Assembly (NCBI GenBank): GCA_018064505.1 | Contig: JAGHVC010000110.1 | Coordinates: 1-45,494, forward strand | DNA from: Candidatus Minthosoma caballi | GTDB taxonomy: Bacteria; Bacteroidota; Bacteroidia; Bacteroidales; Bacteroidaceae | Direction of reading: 5' to 3' | Length of the DNA: 45,494 nt | Part shown: piece by piece, positions 1-8,372 of the stretch | Numbering within the stretch: position 1 is the first letter of the stretch | Layout of the letters: each line of letters begins with the position of its first letter | Translations under genes and position numbers: made by a program | The notes under the pieces: generated by a model | Seen by the model: only the letters and a program-made list of their open reading frames with translations | The model's database searches: none | Told to the model about the DNA's origin: nothing

Positions 1-123
1 TTTAGGGAGCGTTTTTGAGGCGATCGTCGCTACGCTCCTCGAAATCTAAACAAAAATCATTATAAAAATCTAAAATATAACACATTAGCGAACTTGCGAA
101 ACTTGAATAGTTAATTTATTTTC

Positions 124-1044
124 TTAATTTTTTGAGAGCTTCATGTTTCTTGGATGATGTTCGAGAATCTCCTGACGCAGATGAGTGGTGTCAATGTGAG
201 TGTAAATCTGCGTGGTGGCTATCGACTCATGTCCCAGCATGGCTTGGATGGCTCGCAGGTTGGCTCCTCCTTCGAGCAGAGAGGTGGCAAACGAGTGGCG
301 GAATGTGTGGGGTGAAACCATCTTCTGCACTCCTGCTTTCTCTACAAGCCCTTTTATCATGAGGAACACCATGACTCTGGTGAGAGGCTTCTTGCGCAGC
401 TTGCTCACGAAGACAAAGTCTTGATACTGTATCGGCACATCAAGCTGTTTGCGATCGATGAAGTACAGCTCAAGCTCGTGCACTGCCTTGGAGGAAATCG
501 GAACGAATCGCTGCTTGGAGCCTTTGCCTTCCACACGAATGAACTCGTCGTCGAGGTATAAGTTGCTGAATTTCAAATTCACTAATTCGCTCACTCTCAA
601 TCCGCAGCTGAACAGCGTCTCTATGATTGCTTTGTTTCTCTGCCCTTCGGGCTGACTGAGGTCGATGACCGACTCAATGGCGTCAATCTCATCCACATTG
701 AGCACATCGGGCAGATGCTGCGGGCGCTTTGGAAATTCAAGCAGCTCGGTTGGGTTCACTTCTAGCACTTCTTCGAGCACAAGGAAGTGATAGAAACTCC
801 TCACGCCAGAAAGGATGCGAGACAAGGATGTGGGATTTATGCCAAGGTCGTACATCTCTGCTGAGAAATTGTGGAAATGCTCAAGCTGCACCTCAAGCAT
901 ATCGATACCGAGAGTGTCGATGTAGCTGATGAATTTCTCTAAATCTCTCTTGTAAGCGTCGCAGGTATTAGGCGAGAATGCCTTTTCCAATTTCAGATAT
1001 TGGTAATATCTGCGCTCAAGTCTTTCTCGTTCTTTCACATCCAT
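124..1044 (-). CDS. xerD: Tyrosine recombinase XerD/XerC family
   Basis: Site-specific tyrosine recombinase, most likely the cytoplasmic Xer enzyme that resolves chromosome dimers at dif. The N-terminal SAM-like core-binding domain spans about residues 5-95 and the catalytic domain about 110-300. The catalytic set is complete when numbered from the start used here: R150 (CGLRVSEL), K174 (EGKGSKQR), H246 and R249 (SPHTFRH), H272 (LGHES) and Y281 (YTH). An in-frame ATG exists 27 nt upstream at 1071, but a TATCTTTG -7 box (1056 to 1049, minus strand) lies inside that extension. The ATG at 1044 is therefore preferred, which implies an almost leaderless transcript. It diverges from the S41 protease gene. 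No integron, phage or transposon genes are near, so a housekeeping Xer is more likely than a mobile-element integrase; XerC versus XerD cannot be settled from this alone. Confidence 0.9.
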   Translation of the reverse strand: MDVKERERLERRYYQYLKLEKAFSPNTCDAYKRDLEKFISYIDTLGIDMLEVQLEHFHNFSAEMYDLGINPTSLSRILSGVRSFYHFLVLEEVLEVNPTELLEFPKRPQHLPDVLNVDEIDAIESVIDLSQPEGQRNKAIIETLFSCGLRVSELVNLKFSNLYLDDEFIRVEGKGSKQRFVPISSKAVHELELYFIDRKQLDVPIQYQDFVFVSKLRKKPLTRVMVFLMIKGLVEKAGVQKMVSPHTFRHSFATSLLEGGANLRAIQAMLGHESIATTQIYTHIDTTHLRQEILEHHPRNMKLSKN

Positions 1045-1151
1045 ATTGCAAAGATATACATTCTTTCCCACTTATTTAACATCTTTTCCTACTCTTTTAT
1101 TTATTATTCGGAGTTTTTTGTCTAATTTTGCCTCAAATTTAACTCAAGAAT
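1045..1151. promoter_or_regulatory. Divergent promoter region xerD / S41 protease
   Basis: On the minus strand TATCTTTG (1056 to 1049) matches the Bacteroidetes -7 box TAnnTTTG and lies 4 nt from the xerD ATG. On the plus strand TAATTTTG at 1123-1130 matches the same box, 21 nt before the protease ATG. No convincing TTTG -33 element is seen at the 19-21 nt spacing for either. Assignment is by consensus only. Confidence 0.5.
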
Positions 1152-2810
1152 ATGAAAAAGTACATACTATTGTGCTTGACTCTGGTGGCAATGCTGCCAG
1201 CGTGGGCACAAGCAGAGCATAGCTTCAGCGTATCAAAGAATCTCGATATTTTCAACAATCTCTACCGTCAGCTTGATGTTTTCTATGTGGATAGCCTTGA
1301 TGCCGACAAGCTAATGAGGATTGGCATTGACGCTATGCTGCAGAGCCTTGACCCATACACAGAGTACTATGCAGAGGAAGACATGGGCGACTTGAAAATG
1401 ATGACAACGGGCAAGTATGGCGGCATTGGAGCGCTTATCCGAATGAGAAAGGACAGCACAAAAATGATAGCTGAGCCTTACAAGGGCATGCCTGCTGCAG
1501 ATGCTGGATTGCACCCTGGCGACATTATCTCGAAGATTGATAATAAGGTTATCACTAAGGACATGAAGCTGGATGAGGTGACTGAGCTGCTGAGAGGCGA
1601 ACCTGGCACTACATTTGTGTTGCAAGTGATGCGTCAAGGAGTGAGCAAGCCAATTGAAGCAAAAATCACTCGCCGCAATGTGAAGACTGAGGCTATCCCT
1701 TACTATGGAATGCTGGACGAAAAGACAGGATACATTTCTTTCATCAAGTTCACAGAAGGATGTGCAAAGGAGATGCGCAAGGATATCATTGCTCTGAAGG
1801 AGAGTGGTGCTAAGCAACTTGTGCTTGACTTGCGCAATAACCTTGGCGGATTGCTGGATGAGGCTGTGAATATCGTGAACCTCTTTGTGCCTAAGGACAT
1901 TACAATTCTTGAAACAAAAGGCAAGGTTTCAACTTCGGACAAGACTTATGCTACTGGCAGCGACCCTCTCGACTTGGACATTCCGCTTGTGGTGCTTGTG
2001 AACGAGGAGACAGCTTCGTCGGCAGAGATTGTTTCTGGTTCATTGCAAGACCTTGACAGAGCTGTCATTATCGGCTCTAAGACTTATGGCAAGGGTATTG
2101 TGCAAGGCACTCGCGAACTGCCTTACAATGGCGGATTGAAACTCACAACATCAAAGTATTATATTCCATCTGGCAGATGTGTGCAGGCAATTGACTATAA
2201 GAGACTTAGAGAGGAGGATGAAGCTGCACGCGCTGGCAAGACAATCGCTCCTAAGGATAGCGTGAAGCATATTTTCCACACTGCAGGAGGACGCGAAGTG
2301 ACTGAAGGCAGTGGCATTAAGCCTGACATTGAGACAAAGCGAGACACGATGGCAAACATTGTAGCTTATCTTGGTGTGGATGAAGTCCTTACAGATTGGG
2401 GCACAAAATACCAGGGCAAGCATGCAACGATTCCTGAAGTGAAGGACTTTGCTGTGACAGATGCTGACTTTGCTGACTTCAAGCAGTTTGTGAAGGAGCG
2501 TGATTTCAAGTATGACCGTCAGAGCGAGAAGCGACTTGCTGACTTGAAGAAGGTGGCTAAGTTTGAGGGCTATTATGACGATGCAAAGGATGAGTTTGAT
2601 GCTTTGGAAAAGAAACTGGCTCATAACCTTGACCGCGAGATGGATCGTCAGGAGAAGGATATTCGCAAGCTGCTGGCTGTGGAGATTGTGAAGCGCTACT
2701 ACTATCAGGCAGGTGCTTCAGAAGAGGCTTTGAAGGGTGATACTGATGTGGAAAAGGCTATCAGCGTGCTCAACAATAGTGCTGAATATAACAAAATCTT
2801 AGGAAAGTAG
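1152..2810 (+). CDS. S41 family C-terminal processing peptidase (first paralogue)
   Basis: Exported serine protease of the tail-specific (CtpA/Prc) family, expected to trim or degrade periplasmic proteins from their C-termini. Residues 1-19 form a signal peptide (cleavage after AWA or AQA). A PDZ domain lies at about 85-170 (GGIGA, ADAGLHPGD) and the S41 core at about 190-345. The Ser/Lys dyad is S289 in ETASSAE and K314 in TYGKGIVQ; NNLGG forms the oxyanion region. The C-terminal 150 residues are a charged helical extension. At 552 aa it is a normal Bacteroidetes S41 length. It heads a run with a small membrane protein, a DUF3108 protein and pyrH. A second S41 gene of similar size lies 3.4 kb away on the other strand. 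Confidence 0.92.
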   Translation: MKKYILLCLTLVAMLPAWAQAEHSFSVSKNLDIFNNLYRQLDVFYVDSLDADKLMRIGIDAMLQSLDPYTEYYAEEDMGDLKMMTTGKYGGIGALIRMRKDSTKMIAEPYKGMPAADAGLHPGDIISKIDNKVITKDMKLDEVTELLRGEPGTTFVLQVMRQGVSKPIEAKITRRNVKTEAIPYYGMLDEKTGYISFIKFTEGCAKEMRKDIIALKESGAKQLVLDLRNNLGGLLDEAVNIVNLFVPKDITILETKGKVSTSDKTYATGSDPLDLDIPLVVLVNEETASSAEIVSGSLQDLDRAVIIGSKTYGKGIVQGTRELPYNGGLKLTTSKYYIPSGRCVQAIDYKRLREEDEAARAGKTIAPKDSVKHIFHTAGGREVTEGSGIKPDIETKRDTMANIVAYLGVDEVLTDWGTKYQGKHATIPEVKDFAVTDADFADFKQFVKERDFKYDRQSEKRLADLKKVAKFEGYYDDAKDEFDALEKKLAHNLDREMDRQEKDIRKLLAVEIVKRYYYQAGASEEALKGDTDVEKAISVLNNSAEYNKILGK

Positions 2811-2831
2811 GTGATCATAATTATTTAAGTA

Positions 2832-3053
2832 ATGGCATTAAGAAATAACAAGGCTGCCCAGCTGAATAGATTCATGATGTTTGGCATGCTGGCTCTTGCC
2901 ATCATCGTGTTGGGATGTGTGTTTGGCTTTCTGTATTTGTCTTCAAGCAAAGACCCTTTCATGACGGAGATGGAGAATAAGGCACAAGCAGACTCTACGC
3001 TGGTGATTGAAGTGGTGGGCGACTCTGCCCTAATAGATTCATTGTCTGAATAA
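2832..3053 (+). CDS. Small single-span membrane protein, unknown function
   Basis: A 73-residue protein that I do not recognise. A basic N-terminus is followed by one strong hydrophobic segment at about residues 14-36 (FMMFGMLALAIIVLGCVFGFLY), then an acidic hydrophilic tail of about 37 residues, so it is probably an inner-membrane protein with its tail in the periplasm. It starts 21 nt after the S41 protease, and its stop overlaps the next start (TAATG at 3051-3055), which suggests translational coupling with the DUF3108 protein. This position suggests an accessory subunit of an envelope system, but nothing in the sequence gives a function. A cysteine within the hydrophobic segment (VLGC) is not in a good lipobox context. 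Confidence 0.7.
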   Translation: MALRNNKAAQLNRFMMFGMLALAIIVLGCVFGFLYLSSSKDPFMTEMENKAQADSTLVIEVVGDSALIDSLSE

Positions 3054-3859
3054 TGAGGATTGTTTTAGCATTCATATTTACATTGCTCGCACTGACTGCT
3101 AATGCTCAGTGTGCAGCAGAAAACAAGGCTTTCAAGGCTGGTGAACGACTGACTTACGACTTGTATTTCAACTGGAAGTTTGTGTGGGTGAAGTGTGGTG
3201 CTGCCAATTACACAATGAAGCCTTACACTCACAAGGGGAAGCAGGCACTGCGCAATGACTTGCTGTTCACGAGCAACAAGAAATGCGATGCTGTGTTCAC
3301 CATGAGAGACACTCTGGTGAGCATCATAACTCCTGATCTTGTGCCTCTTTATTTCCGTAAAGGGGCAATGGAGGGTAAGCACTATACTGTGGATGAGGTT
3401 TGGTATTCATACACAGGAGGGAAAAGCCATGTGAAACAGCAATTTCTCGACCGTCATGGCAATCGCTCTGAGCACCACTTTGAATCGAATGACTGCAATT
3501 ATGACATGCTTAGCATTCTGTCGCTGGCCCGCTCGTTTGACCCAAAGAATTACAAGGTAGGGCAACGCATACATTTCCCTATGGCCACAGGCAAGAAGGT
3601 GGAGATGCAGACGCTTGTGTATAAAGGAAAGAAGGAGTGGAAAGCAAATGACAACAAGACATACAGATGCCTGGTGTTCTCCCTGCTTGACTATGATTCA
3701 AAGGATAAAGACAAGGAGTTGCTGAGATTCTATGTGACTGATGACCTCAACCATCTGCCTGTGCGAATAGATTTCTATCTGAAGTTTGGCACAGCTAAGG
3801 CATTCTTTGCTCATGGAGAAGGGCTTCGCAATCCTATTACTTCAATTGTGAAGAAGTAA
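3053..3859 (+). CDS. DUF3108 domain-containing periplasmic protein
   Basis: Secreted protein of 268 aa with a signal peptide (residues 1-18, ending in LTANAQC). The body fits DUF3108: an FKAGERLTYDLYFNWKFVWV opening, alternating beta-strand-like segments, and DLNHLPVRIDFYLKFGTAKA near the end. DUF3108 proteins are predicted periplasmic beta-rich proteins without a firmly established activity. The cysteine at the end of the signal region (ANAQC) could be read as a poor lipobox, but the -3 residue is Asn, so signal peptidase I cleavage is more likely. The start overlaps the stop of the upstream small membrane protein. pyrH begins 65 nt downstream. Confidence 0.75.
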   Translation: MRIVLAFIFTLLALTANAQCAAENKAFKAGERLTYDLYFNWKFVWVKCGAANYTMKPYTHKGKQALRNDLLFTSNKKCDAVFTMRDTLVSIITPDLVPLYFRKGAMEGKHYTVDEVWYSYTGGKSHVKQQFLDRHGNRSEHHFESNDCNYDMLSILSLARSFDPKNYKVGQRIHFPMATGKKVEMQTLVYKGKKEWKANDNKTYRCLVFSLLDYDSKDKDKELLRFYVTDDLNHLPVRIDFYLKFGTAKAFFAHGEGLRNPITSIVKK

Positions 3860-3924
3860 AGCTCTCCTGCTCCATAAAAGACAAGAAACGGACAATTGAT
3901 TAAATAATACATATTAAATATACT

Positions 3925-4635
3925 ATGGCAAAATTCAAGAGAATACTGCTCAAACTGAGCGGAGAAAGCCTTGCTGGCGAACAGAAGCAGGGTATTAATG
4001 TGGAGCGTCTGAATCAGTATGCTCAGCAGATTAAGGAAATTGCAGAGATGGGAGTACAAATTGGCATCGTGATTGGCGGTGGAAATATCTTCCGTGGATT
4101 GAGCGGTGCTGGCAAGGGGTTTGACCGTGTGAAAGGTGACCAGATGGGCATGTGTGCAACAGTAATCAATTCACTCGCTCTCAGCAGTGCTCTTGGCGCT
4201 ATCGGCCAGAAGAACAGAGTGCTTACTGCTATTCGCATGGAGCCAATAGGTGAGTTCTACAACAAGTGGAAGGCTATCAGCGCAATGGAAGACGGTGAGG
4301 TTGTCATCATGAGTGCAGGCACAGGTAATCCTTACTTCACAACTGATACTGGCTCTTCACTTCGTGGCATTGAGATTGAGGCTGATGTGATGCTCAAGGG
4401 CACTCGTGTGGATGGTGTTTACACAGCCGATCCAGAGAAGGATCCAACAGCTACAAAGTTCTCAGAAATCACTTACGACGAGGTTATCTCAAAGGGATTA
4501 AAGGTGATGGATATTACTGCGACTGCAATGTGTAAGGAGAACAATCTTCCTATTTATGTCTTCAACATGGATATTCTCGGCAACCTGAAGAAGGTGATGG
4601 AGGGTGAGGATATCGGCACGCTGGTTCATTGCTAA
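3925..4635 (+). CDS. pyrH: UMP kinase
   Basis: Cytoplasmic hexameric kinase converting UMP to UDP in de novo pyrimidine synthesis. It belongs to the amino-acid-kinase fold family: KRILLKLSGESLAG at the N-terminus binds phosphate, IGGGNIFRG forms the glycine loop, DQMGMCATVINSLAL follows, and TGNPYFTTDTGS and DGVYTADPEKDP are UMP kinase signatures. The 236 aa are full length. It is the last gene of the plus-strand run before a bidirectional terminator. In many bacteria pyrH is next to frr and tsf; here frr is about 34 kb away, so that linkage is broken. Confidence 0.97.
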   Translation: MAKFKRILLKLSGESLAGEQKQGINVERLNQYAQQIKEIAEMGVQIGIVIGGGNIFRGLSGAGKGFDRVKGDQMGMCATVINSLALSSALGAIGQKNRVLTAIRMEPIGEFYNKWKAISAMEDGEVVIMSAGTGNPYFTTDTGSSLRGIEIEADVMLKGTRVDGVYTADPEKDPTATKFSEITYDEVISKGLKVMDITATAMCKENNLPIYVFNMDILGNLKKVMEGEDIGTLVHC

Positions 4636-4665
4636 GCTTACAGTATAAGAAGAAGAAAATAGTAT

Positions 4666-4713
4666 AAAAAAAGAAAGCGAAGAGCATGTTGAATGCCCTT
4701 CGCTTTCTTTTTT
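4666..4713. terminator. Bidirectional rho-independent terminator between pyrH and argF'
   Basis: An inverted repeat pairs AAAAGAAAGCGAAG (ending at 4682) with CTTCGCTTTCTTTT (from 4698). A smaller GCAT/ATGC stem lies inside, and A-runs and T-runs flank the outside. Both strands therefore read as stem plus U-tract, serving pyrH on the plus strand and argF' on the minus strand. Confidence 0.9.
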
Positions 4714-4747
4714 ATAGGTTACAATATTATATTTGTTTCGTGACTCT

Positions 4748-5782
4748 TTACTTGCTGATTGCTTCAAGCATGCGCTTTAGCACTACAGTAGCAGAAATCT
4801 CACGGTTGGCAGCTTCTGGTATCACGATGCTTGTTGGCGCTTCAATAACATCGTCAGTGACAATCATGTTGCGGCGCACTGGGAGGCAATGCATGAAATA
4901 AGCATTGTTTGTAACAGCCATTTGACGCTCTGACACTGTCCAGTCTGCAAAGTCGTGGTAGTCGCCAAGCACCTTTCCGTAATCCTCAGGACGAGTTACG
5001 CCAGGGCAGCTCCAATTCTTTGCATAGATGAAATCTGCCCCTTCAAAAGCCTTCATCTGATCGTACTCAACCTTTGCGTCTCCAGCAAACTCTGGATCGA
5101 GTTCGTAGCCTTCTGGGTGAGTAATAACGAAGTCGACATCAGCCGCATTCATCCACTCAGCAAAAGAGTTTGGCACTGCTTGCGGAAGAGCCTTTGGATG
5201 AGGAGCCCAAGTGAGCACAACCTTAGGACGCTTGTTTGGAGTGCGGTTTACAGGCTCACCACCGAAGAGCGGATTAGCCTCAACAAGAGTTTTGTCCTTA
5301 TATTCCTCAATAGTAATGAGGTCAGCAAACGCCTGAAGAGGATGCACTGTTGCGCTCTCCATGAAGAAAACAGGACGGCCTGAGTACTTAATGAATTGAT
5401 TGAGAATCTTCTCTTCATAATCATCCTTGCGACTCTCAAAACGAGCAAATGAACGAACGCCTATGAGGTCACAGTATGAGCCCATCACAGGAATTGCCTC
5501 AAGCAAATGCTCACTCTTGTCGCTTTCCATTATCACGCCTCGCTCTGTTTCGAGCTTCCATGCACCAGCATTCACATCAAGCACAATCACATTCATGCCG
5601 AGATTCATTGCTGCTTTCTGAGTAGAAAGGCGTGTGCGGAGAGAATTATTAAAGAAAATGAGCATCGCAGTTTTGTTCTTGCCGAGCTCTTGATACTTGT
5701 AGCGGTCTTTCTTAATCTCGAAAGCCTCATCAAGGGCAACTTTCAAGTCGCCTATGTCTGAAACATGCTGAAAGATTTTCAT
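4748..5782 (-). CDS. argF': N-succinylornithine (acetylornithine-type) carbamoyltransferase
   Basis: Transcarbamylase of the Bacteroidetes arginine pathway, transferring the carbamoyl group to N-succinyl-L-ornithine. The carbamoyl-phosphate loop is NNSLRTRLSTQ (residues 45-55). MESDKSEHLLEAIPVMG carries a proline (P98) at the position that in the Bacteroides fragilis enzyme (Pro90) goes with succinyl rather than acetyl substrates. HPLQAFADL, ITHPEGYELDP and MHCLPVRRN are further family motifs. It has 344 aa, longer than the roughly 318 aa I recall for B. fragilis; the extra sequence includes a stretch of about 20 residues after ITIEEY (near residues 160-180). It is the last gene of the minus-strand operon, 12 nt after ybeY. 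Succinyl specificity is inferred from the proline. Confidence 0.9.
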   Translation of the reverse strand: MKIFQHVSDIGDLKVALDEAFEIKKDRYKYQELGKNKTAMLIFFNNSLRTRLSTQKAAMNLGMNVIVLDVNAGAWKLETERGVIMESDKSEHLLEAIPVMGSYCDLIGVRSFARFESRKDDYEEKILNQFIKYSGRPVFFMESATVHPLQAFADLITIEEYKDKTLVEANPLFGGEPVNRTPNKRPKVVLTWAPHPKALPQAVPNSFAEWMNAADVDFVITHPEGYELDPEFAGDAKVEYDQMKAFEGADFIYAKNWSCPGVTRPEDYGKVLGDYHDFADWTVSERQMAVTNNAYFMHCLPVRRNMIVTDDVIEAPTSIVIPEAANREISATVVLKRMLEAISK

Positions 5783-5794
5783 TTTATTATGTGT

Positions 5795-6238
5795 TTATTT
5801 GTTGTCGTCTAACATTGCTAAAGCCTTGTTTTCTGCAGCCTCCATGATTTCACGCTCTCCAGGTCCCTTATCATTTATTCCCACTAGATGAAGGATGCCA
5901 TGAATGATGACGCGGTGCAATTCTTCTTCGTATGTGGCACCTTGCTGCTCAGCATTAGTTCGCACAGTGTCGAGGCTTATAAATAAGTCGCCAGAGATGG
6001 TGTTCTTTTTTCCCATCATTGCCTCATCCTCACAATAGTCGAAAGTGATGATATCTGTGTAATAATCATGCTGAAGATACTGCTTATTCACTTCGAGAAT
6101 CTTCTCGTCATCACAGAAGATGTAAGCTATGCTGCCAACTTTCTTTCCGTATGTGGCAGCAACATTCTTTATCCAAGCGGAAGTATCACGACGGCGAATC
6201 TTTGGCATCTTCACTCCGTCTGTATTATATGAAATCAT
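5795..6238 (-). CDS. ybeY: rRNA maturation RNase YbeY
   Basis: Single-strand endoribonuclease of the UPF0054 family, involved in 16S rRNA 3'-end processing and ribosome quality control. The C-terminal metal motif is HRVIIHGILHLVGINDK: the HGxLHLxG core holds the first two histidines. The third ligand position, normally DH (as in GYDH), reads ND-K here; a loss of the last histidine is what I recall of Bacteroidetes members, with Asp as a possible ligand. The N-terminus includes IAYIFCDDEKILEVNKQYLQ and DYYTDIITFDY, both typical. Length of 147 aa is normal. Gaps are 12 nt to argF' and 18 nt from the upstream S41 gene, consistent with one operon. Confidence 0.92.
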   Translation of the reverse strand: MISYNTDGVKMPKIRRRDTSAWIKNVAATYGKKVGSIAYIFCDDEKILEVNKQYLQHDYYTDIITFDYCEDEAMMGKKNTISGDLFISLDTVRTNAEQQGATYEEELHRVIIHGILHLVGINDKGPGEREIMEAAENKALAMLDDNK

Positions 6239-6256
6239 GCTAACTTTACTTTCTTT

Positions 6257-7921
6257 TTATTTGATGCCCGAGAAGATTTCCTCATCTTTAAGAGCTTCCA
6301 ATCCTTTCTTGTATATCTCGTTGAGAGGATTCATTATTTCGTAATACTCTGACATATCCCACAAGTCGCGAGCAACAAGAGCTTTCAACTGCATCTTCAC
6401 CATAGGAAGAGATGCTTGAAGCATAGAATCTGTGTATTCAATCTTCGCATCTTTTGCTTTTGAAAGCAGTATGTCAATCATTCCTTGAGGCACTTCAAAC
6501 TCACTCTTGAAGCGTTCGAATCCTCTGCGCAAATCCTCAGCCTTGTATGATTTATTGTCAGCCTGCTTTGCTTTTGCCTTGCGATAAACATCAACCTCAT
6601 ATTGCTTAGACAAAGATTTGCGATTTATGTCAATATACTTAAGCGTTGTCTGGATAATGCAGCTCTTTGCTGAAAGCTCACGATGCAAGCGAGTATAAGC
6701 CATTGTGTCAAGTGGCACATAGACATCAGGCATGATACCACCACCACCATATACAATGCGGCCTCCTTTTGTTGTAAACTTCAGAGAGTCGGGAAAGTGT
6801 ATGCTGTCTGCATTCATTAGCTCGCCACTATTAAGACGGTCAAGCATGTCGCGATCATAGCTTTTCTTATCGCCTTTTGTGTATGGCTTCTGGAAGCATC
6901 GTCCCACAGGGCTATAATAGTGCGCAACAGTGAGGCGTATTAAAGAGCCGTCAGGTAAATCTACAGGACGCTGCACAAGTCCTTTAGCAAAAGTGCGGCG
7001 ACCAACAATAACACCTCGATCATTATCCTGAATTGCTCCTGACAGAATCTCGGCAGCCGAAGCAGTGTATCCATCAACAAGCACTACAACTTTATTGATA
7101 TTCATCTTGCCTGCATGCGCTCTGTATTCATGACGGCCAGTTGTGCGACCTTCTGTGTAAACAAGCATCTCATTGTCAGAAAGGAACTCGTCTGCCATCT
7201 CAACAGCAGCTTGCAAGTAACCGCCTCCATTCCCCTGAAGGTCAATAACTAAGTCCTTCATGCCCCAAGCAAATAATTGCTCACATGCCTTCTTGAATTC
7301 ATCATGAGTTGTAGCACCAAAACTGCCTATGCGCACATATCCTGTATTGGCATCAATCATGTAATAAGCATCAATTGTATATACGGGAATCTTGTCGCGA
7401 GTGACAATGAATGTCTGCAATCCTTTAACTCCCTGGCGCATCACGCCGAGCTTAACTTTTGTGCCGTGAGGGCCACGGAGACGCTTCTTTATCTCTTCGT
7501 TTGTGAATTTCTGCCCAGCAATAGAACTGTCATTTACAGTGATAATCTTGTCGCCAGCAATAATGCCAACTTTCTCCGAAGGGCCATTGCTGACAGGCTG
7601 AATAACAACCAAAGTATCTTCGTTCATATTGTACTGAACGCCTATTCCTTCGAAGGAGCCTGTCAAAGGCTCATTCAGTGCTTGTACTTCTTTAGCAGGA
7701 GTGTAGCTCGAGTGTGGATCAAGCTCTTTCAGCATTCCCTTTAGCGCCTCCTCTGTAAGTTTTTCGATATCAACCTCATCCACATACAACTGGCTTATTG
7801 CTCCCTGAGCAAACACCATTTTGCGCATTTGAGTGTCAAGCACACTGTTCTGCTGTGCCATTGCTATAGATGAAACTGCAGCAAACAGCATTGCAAATAT
7901 AGTTTTAAGCTTCATAGTCAT
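6257..7921 (-). CDS. S41 family C-terminal processing peptidase (second paralogue)
   Basis: Exported S41 protease related to the one at 1152-2810. The ATG at 7921 is chosen (the ATG at 7915 is equally possible) because it gives a proper signal peptide (MTMKLKTIFAMLFAAVSSIAMA, cleavage before QQ). A longer frame from 7984 would put a non-signal-like 21-residue extension in front and run into coaD. A PDZ domain spans about 85-170 (GIGVQYNMN, GIIAGDKI). The catalytic dyad is S288 in YTASAAEI and K313 in TFAKGLVQ. The C-terminal 150 residues are a charged helical extension. It lies between coaD and ybeY in a minus-strand operon; no functional link to these neighbours is evident. Confidence 0.92.
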   Translation of the reverse strand: MTMKLKTIFAMLFAAVSSIAMAQQNSVLDTQMRKMVFAQGAISQLYVDEVDIEKLTEEALKGMLKELDPHSSYTPAKEVQALNEPLTGSFEGIGVQYNMNEDTLVVIQPVSNGPSEKVGIIAGDKIITVNDSSIAGQKFTNEEIKKRLRGPHGTKVKLGVMRQGVKGLQTFIVTRDKIPVYTIDAYYMIDANTGYVRIGSFGATTHDEFKKACEQLFAWGMKDLVIDLQGNGGGYLQAAVEMADEFLSDNEMLVYTEGRTTGRHEYRAHAGKMNINKVVVLVDGYTASAAEILSGAIQDNDRGVIVGRRTFAKGLVQRPVDLPDGSLIRLTVAHYYSPVGRCFQKPYTKGDKKSYDRDMLDRLNSGELMNADSIHFPDSLKFTTKGGRIVYGGGGIMPDVYVPLDTMAYTRLHRELSAKSCIIQTTLKYIDINRKSLSKQYEVDVYRKAKAKQADNKSYKAEDLRRGFERFKSEFEVPQGMIDILLSKAKDAKIEYTDSMLQASLPMVKMQLKALVARDLWDMSEYYEIMNPLNEIYKKGLEALKDEEIFSGIK

Positions 7922-7928
7922 CTTATAG

Positions 7929-8372
7929 TTAAGGCAGAAACTCTGCCACATCTTTATTATATGAGAGTAGTTCGCGCACAACACTTGAACTGATACAAGA
8001 AAAACTTGGGTCGGTGAACAACAGCACAGTTTCGATGCCAGTCAGTTGTTTGTTCACTTCTGCAATATCTCTTTCATATTCAAAGTCCTTTATGCTGCGC
8101 ACTCCTCTGAGCAAGCAAGAAGCTCCAATGTTCTTTGCGAAATCTGTGGTTAAACCTTCGTATGCTTCAACTCGCACCTTTGGCTCGTTTTCATACACAG
8201 TCTTAATGGCAGCCATTCGTTCTTCGAGAGAAAACATGCTTTTCTTGTTGTAATTCACGCCAATAGCAATGACAACCTCGTCTGCAATACTCTGCAAAGC
8301 GCGGTCGACAATGTTCTTATGCCCCTTTGTGAAAGGGTCGAAACTTCCAGCAAAAAGCGCAATCTTACTCAT
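7929..8372 (-). CDS. coaD: Phosphopantetheine adenylyltransferase
   Basis: Catalyses the penultimate step of coenzyme A synthesis: 4'-phosphopantetheine plus ATP gives dephospho-CoA. It is a nucleotidyltransferase of the T/HxGH family: [18 protein letters not shown] carries T15 and H18, [13 protein letters not shown] binds substrate, and the [10 protein letters not shown] motif near the C-terminus corresponds to the ISSTxVR ATP-binding signature. Length of 147 aa is slightly short but complete. Its start overlaps the 3' end of the topoisomerase gene by 8 nt (8365-8372), implying translational coupling. Confidence 0.96.
   Translation of the reverse strand: MSKIALFAGSFDPFTKGHKNIVDRALQSIADEVVIAIGVNYNKKSMFSLEERMAAIKTVYENEPKVRVEAYEGLTTDFAKNIGASCLLRGVRSIKDFEYERDIAEVNKQLTGIETVLLFTDPSFSCISSSVVRELLSYNKDVAEFLP

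Noticed and set aside
1-123. Hairpin GGAGCGT/ACGCTCC at 6-38 as an xerD terminator
   Set aside because: The stem is present, but there is no T-run on the minus-strand side and it lies about 85 nt after the stop. It was left unassigned; nothing else is seen in this edge segment.
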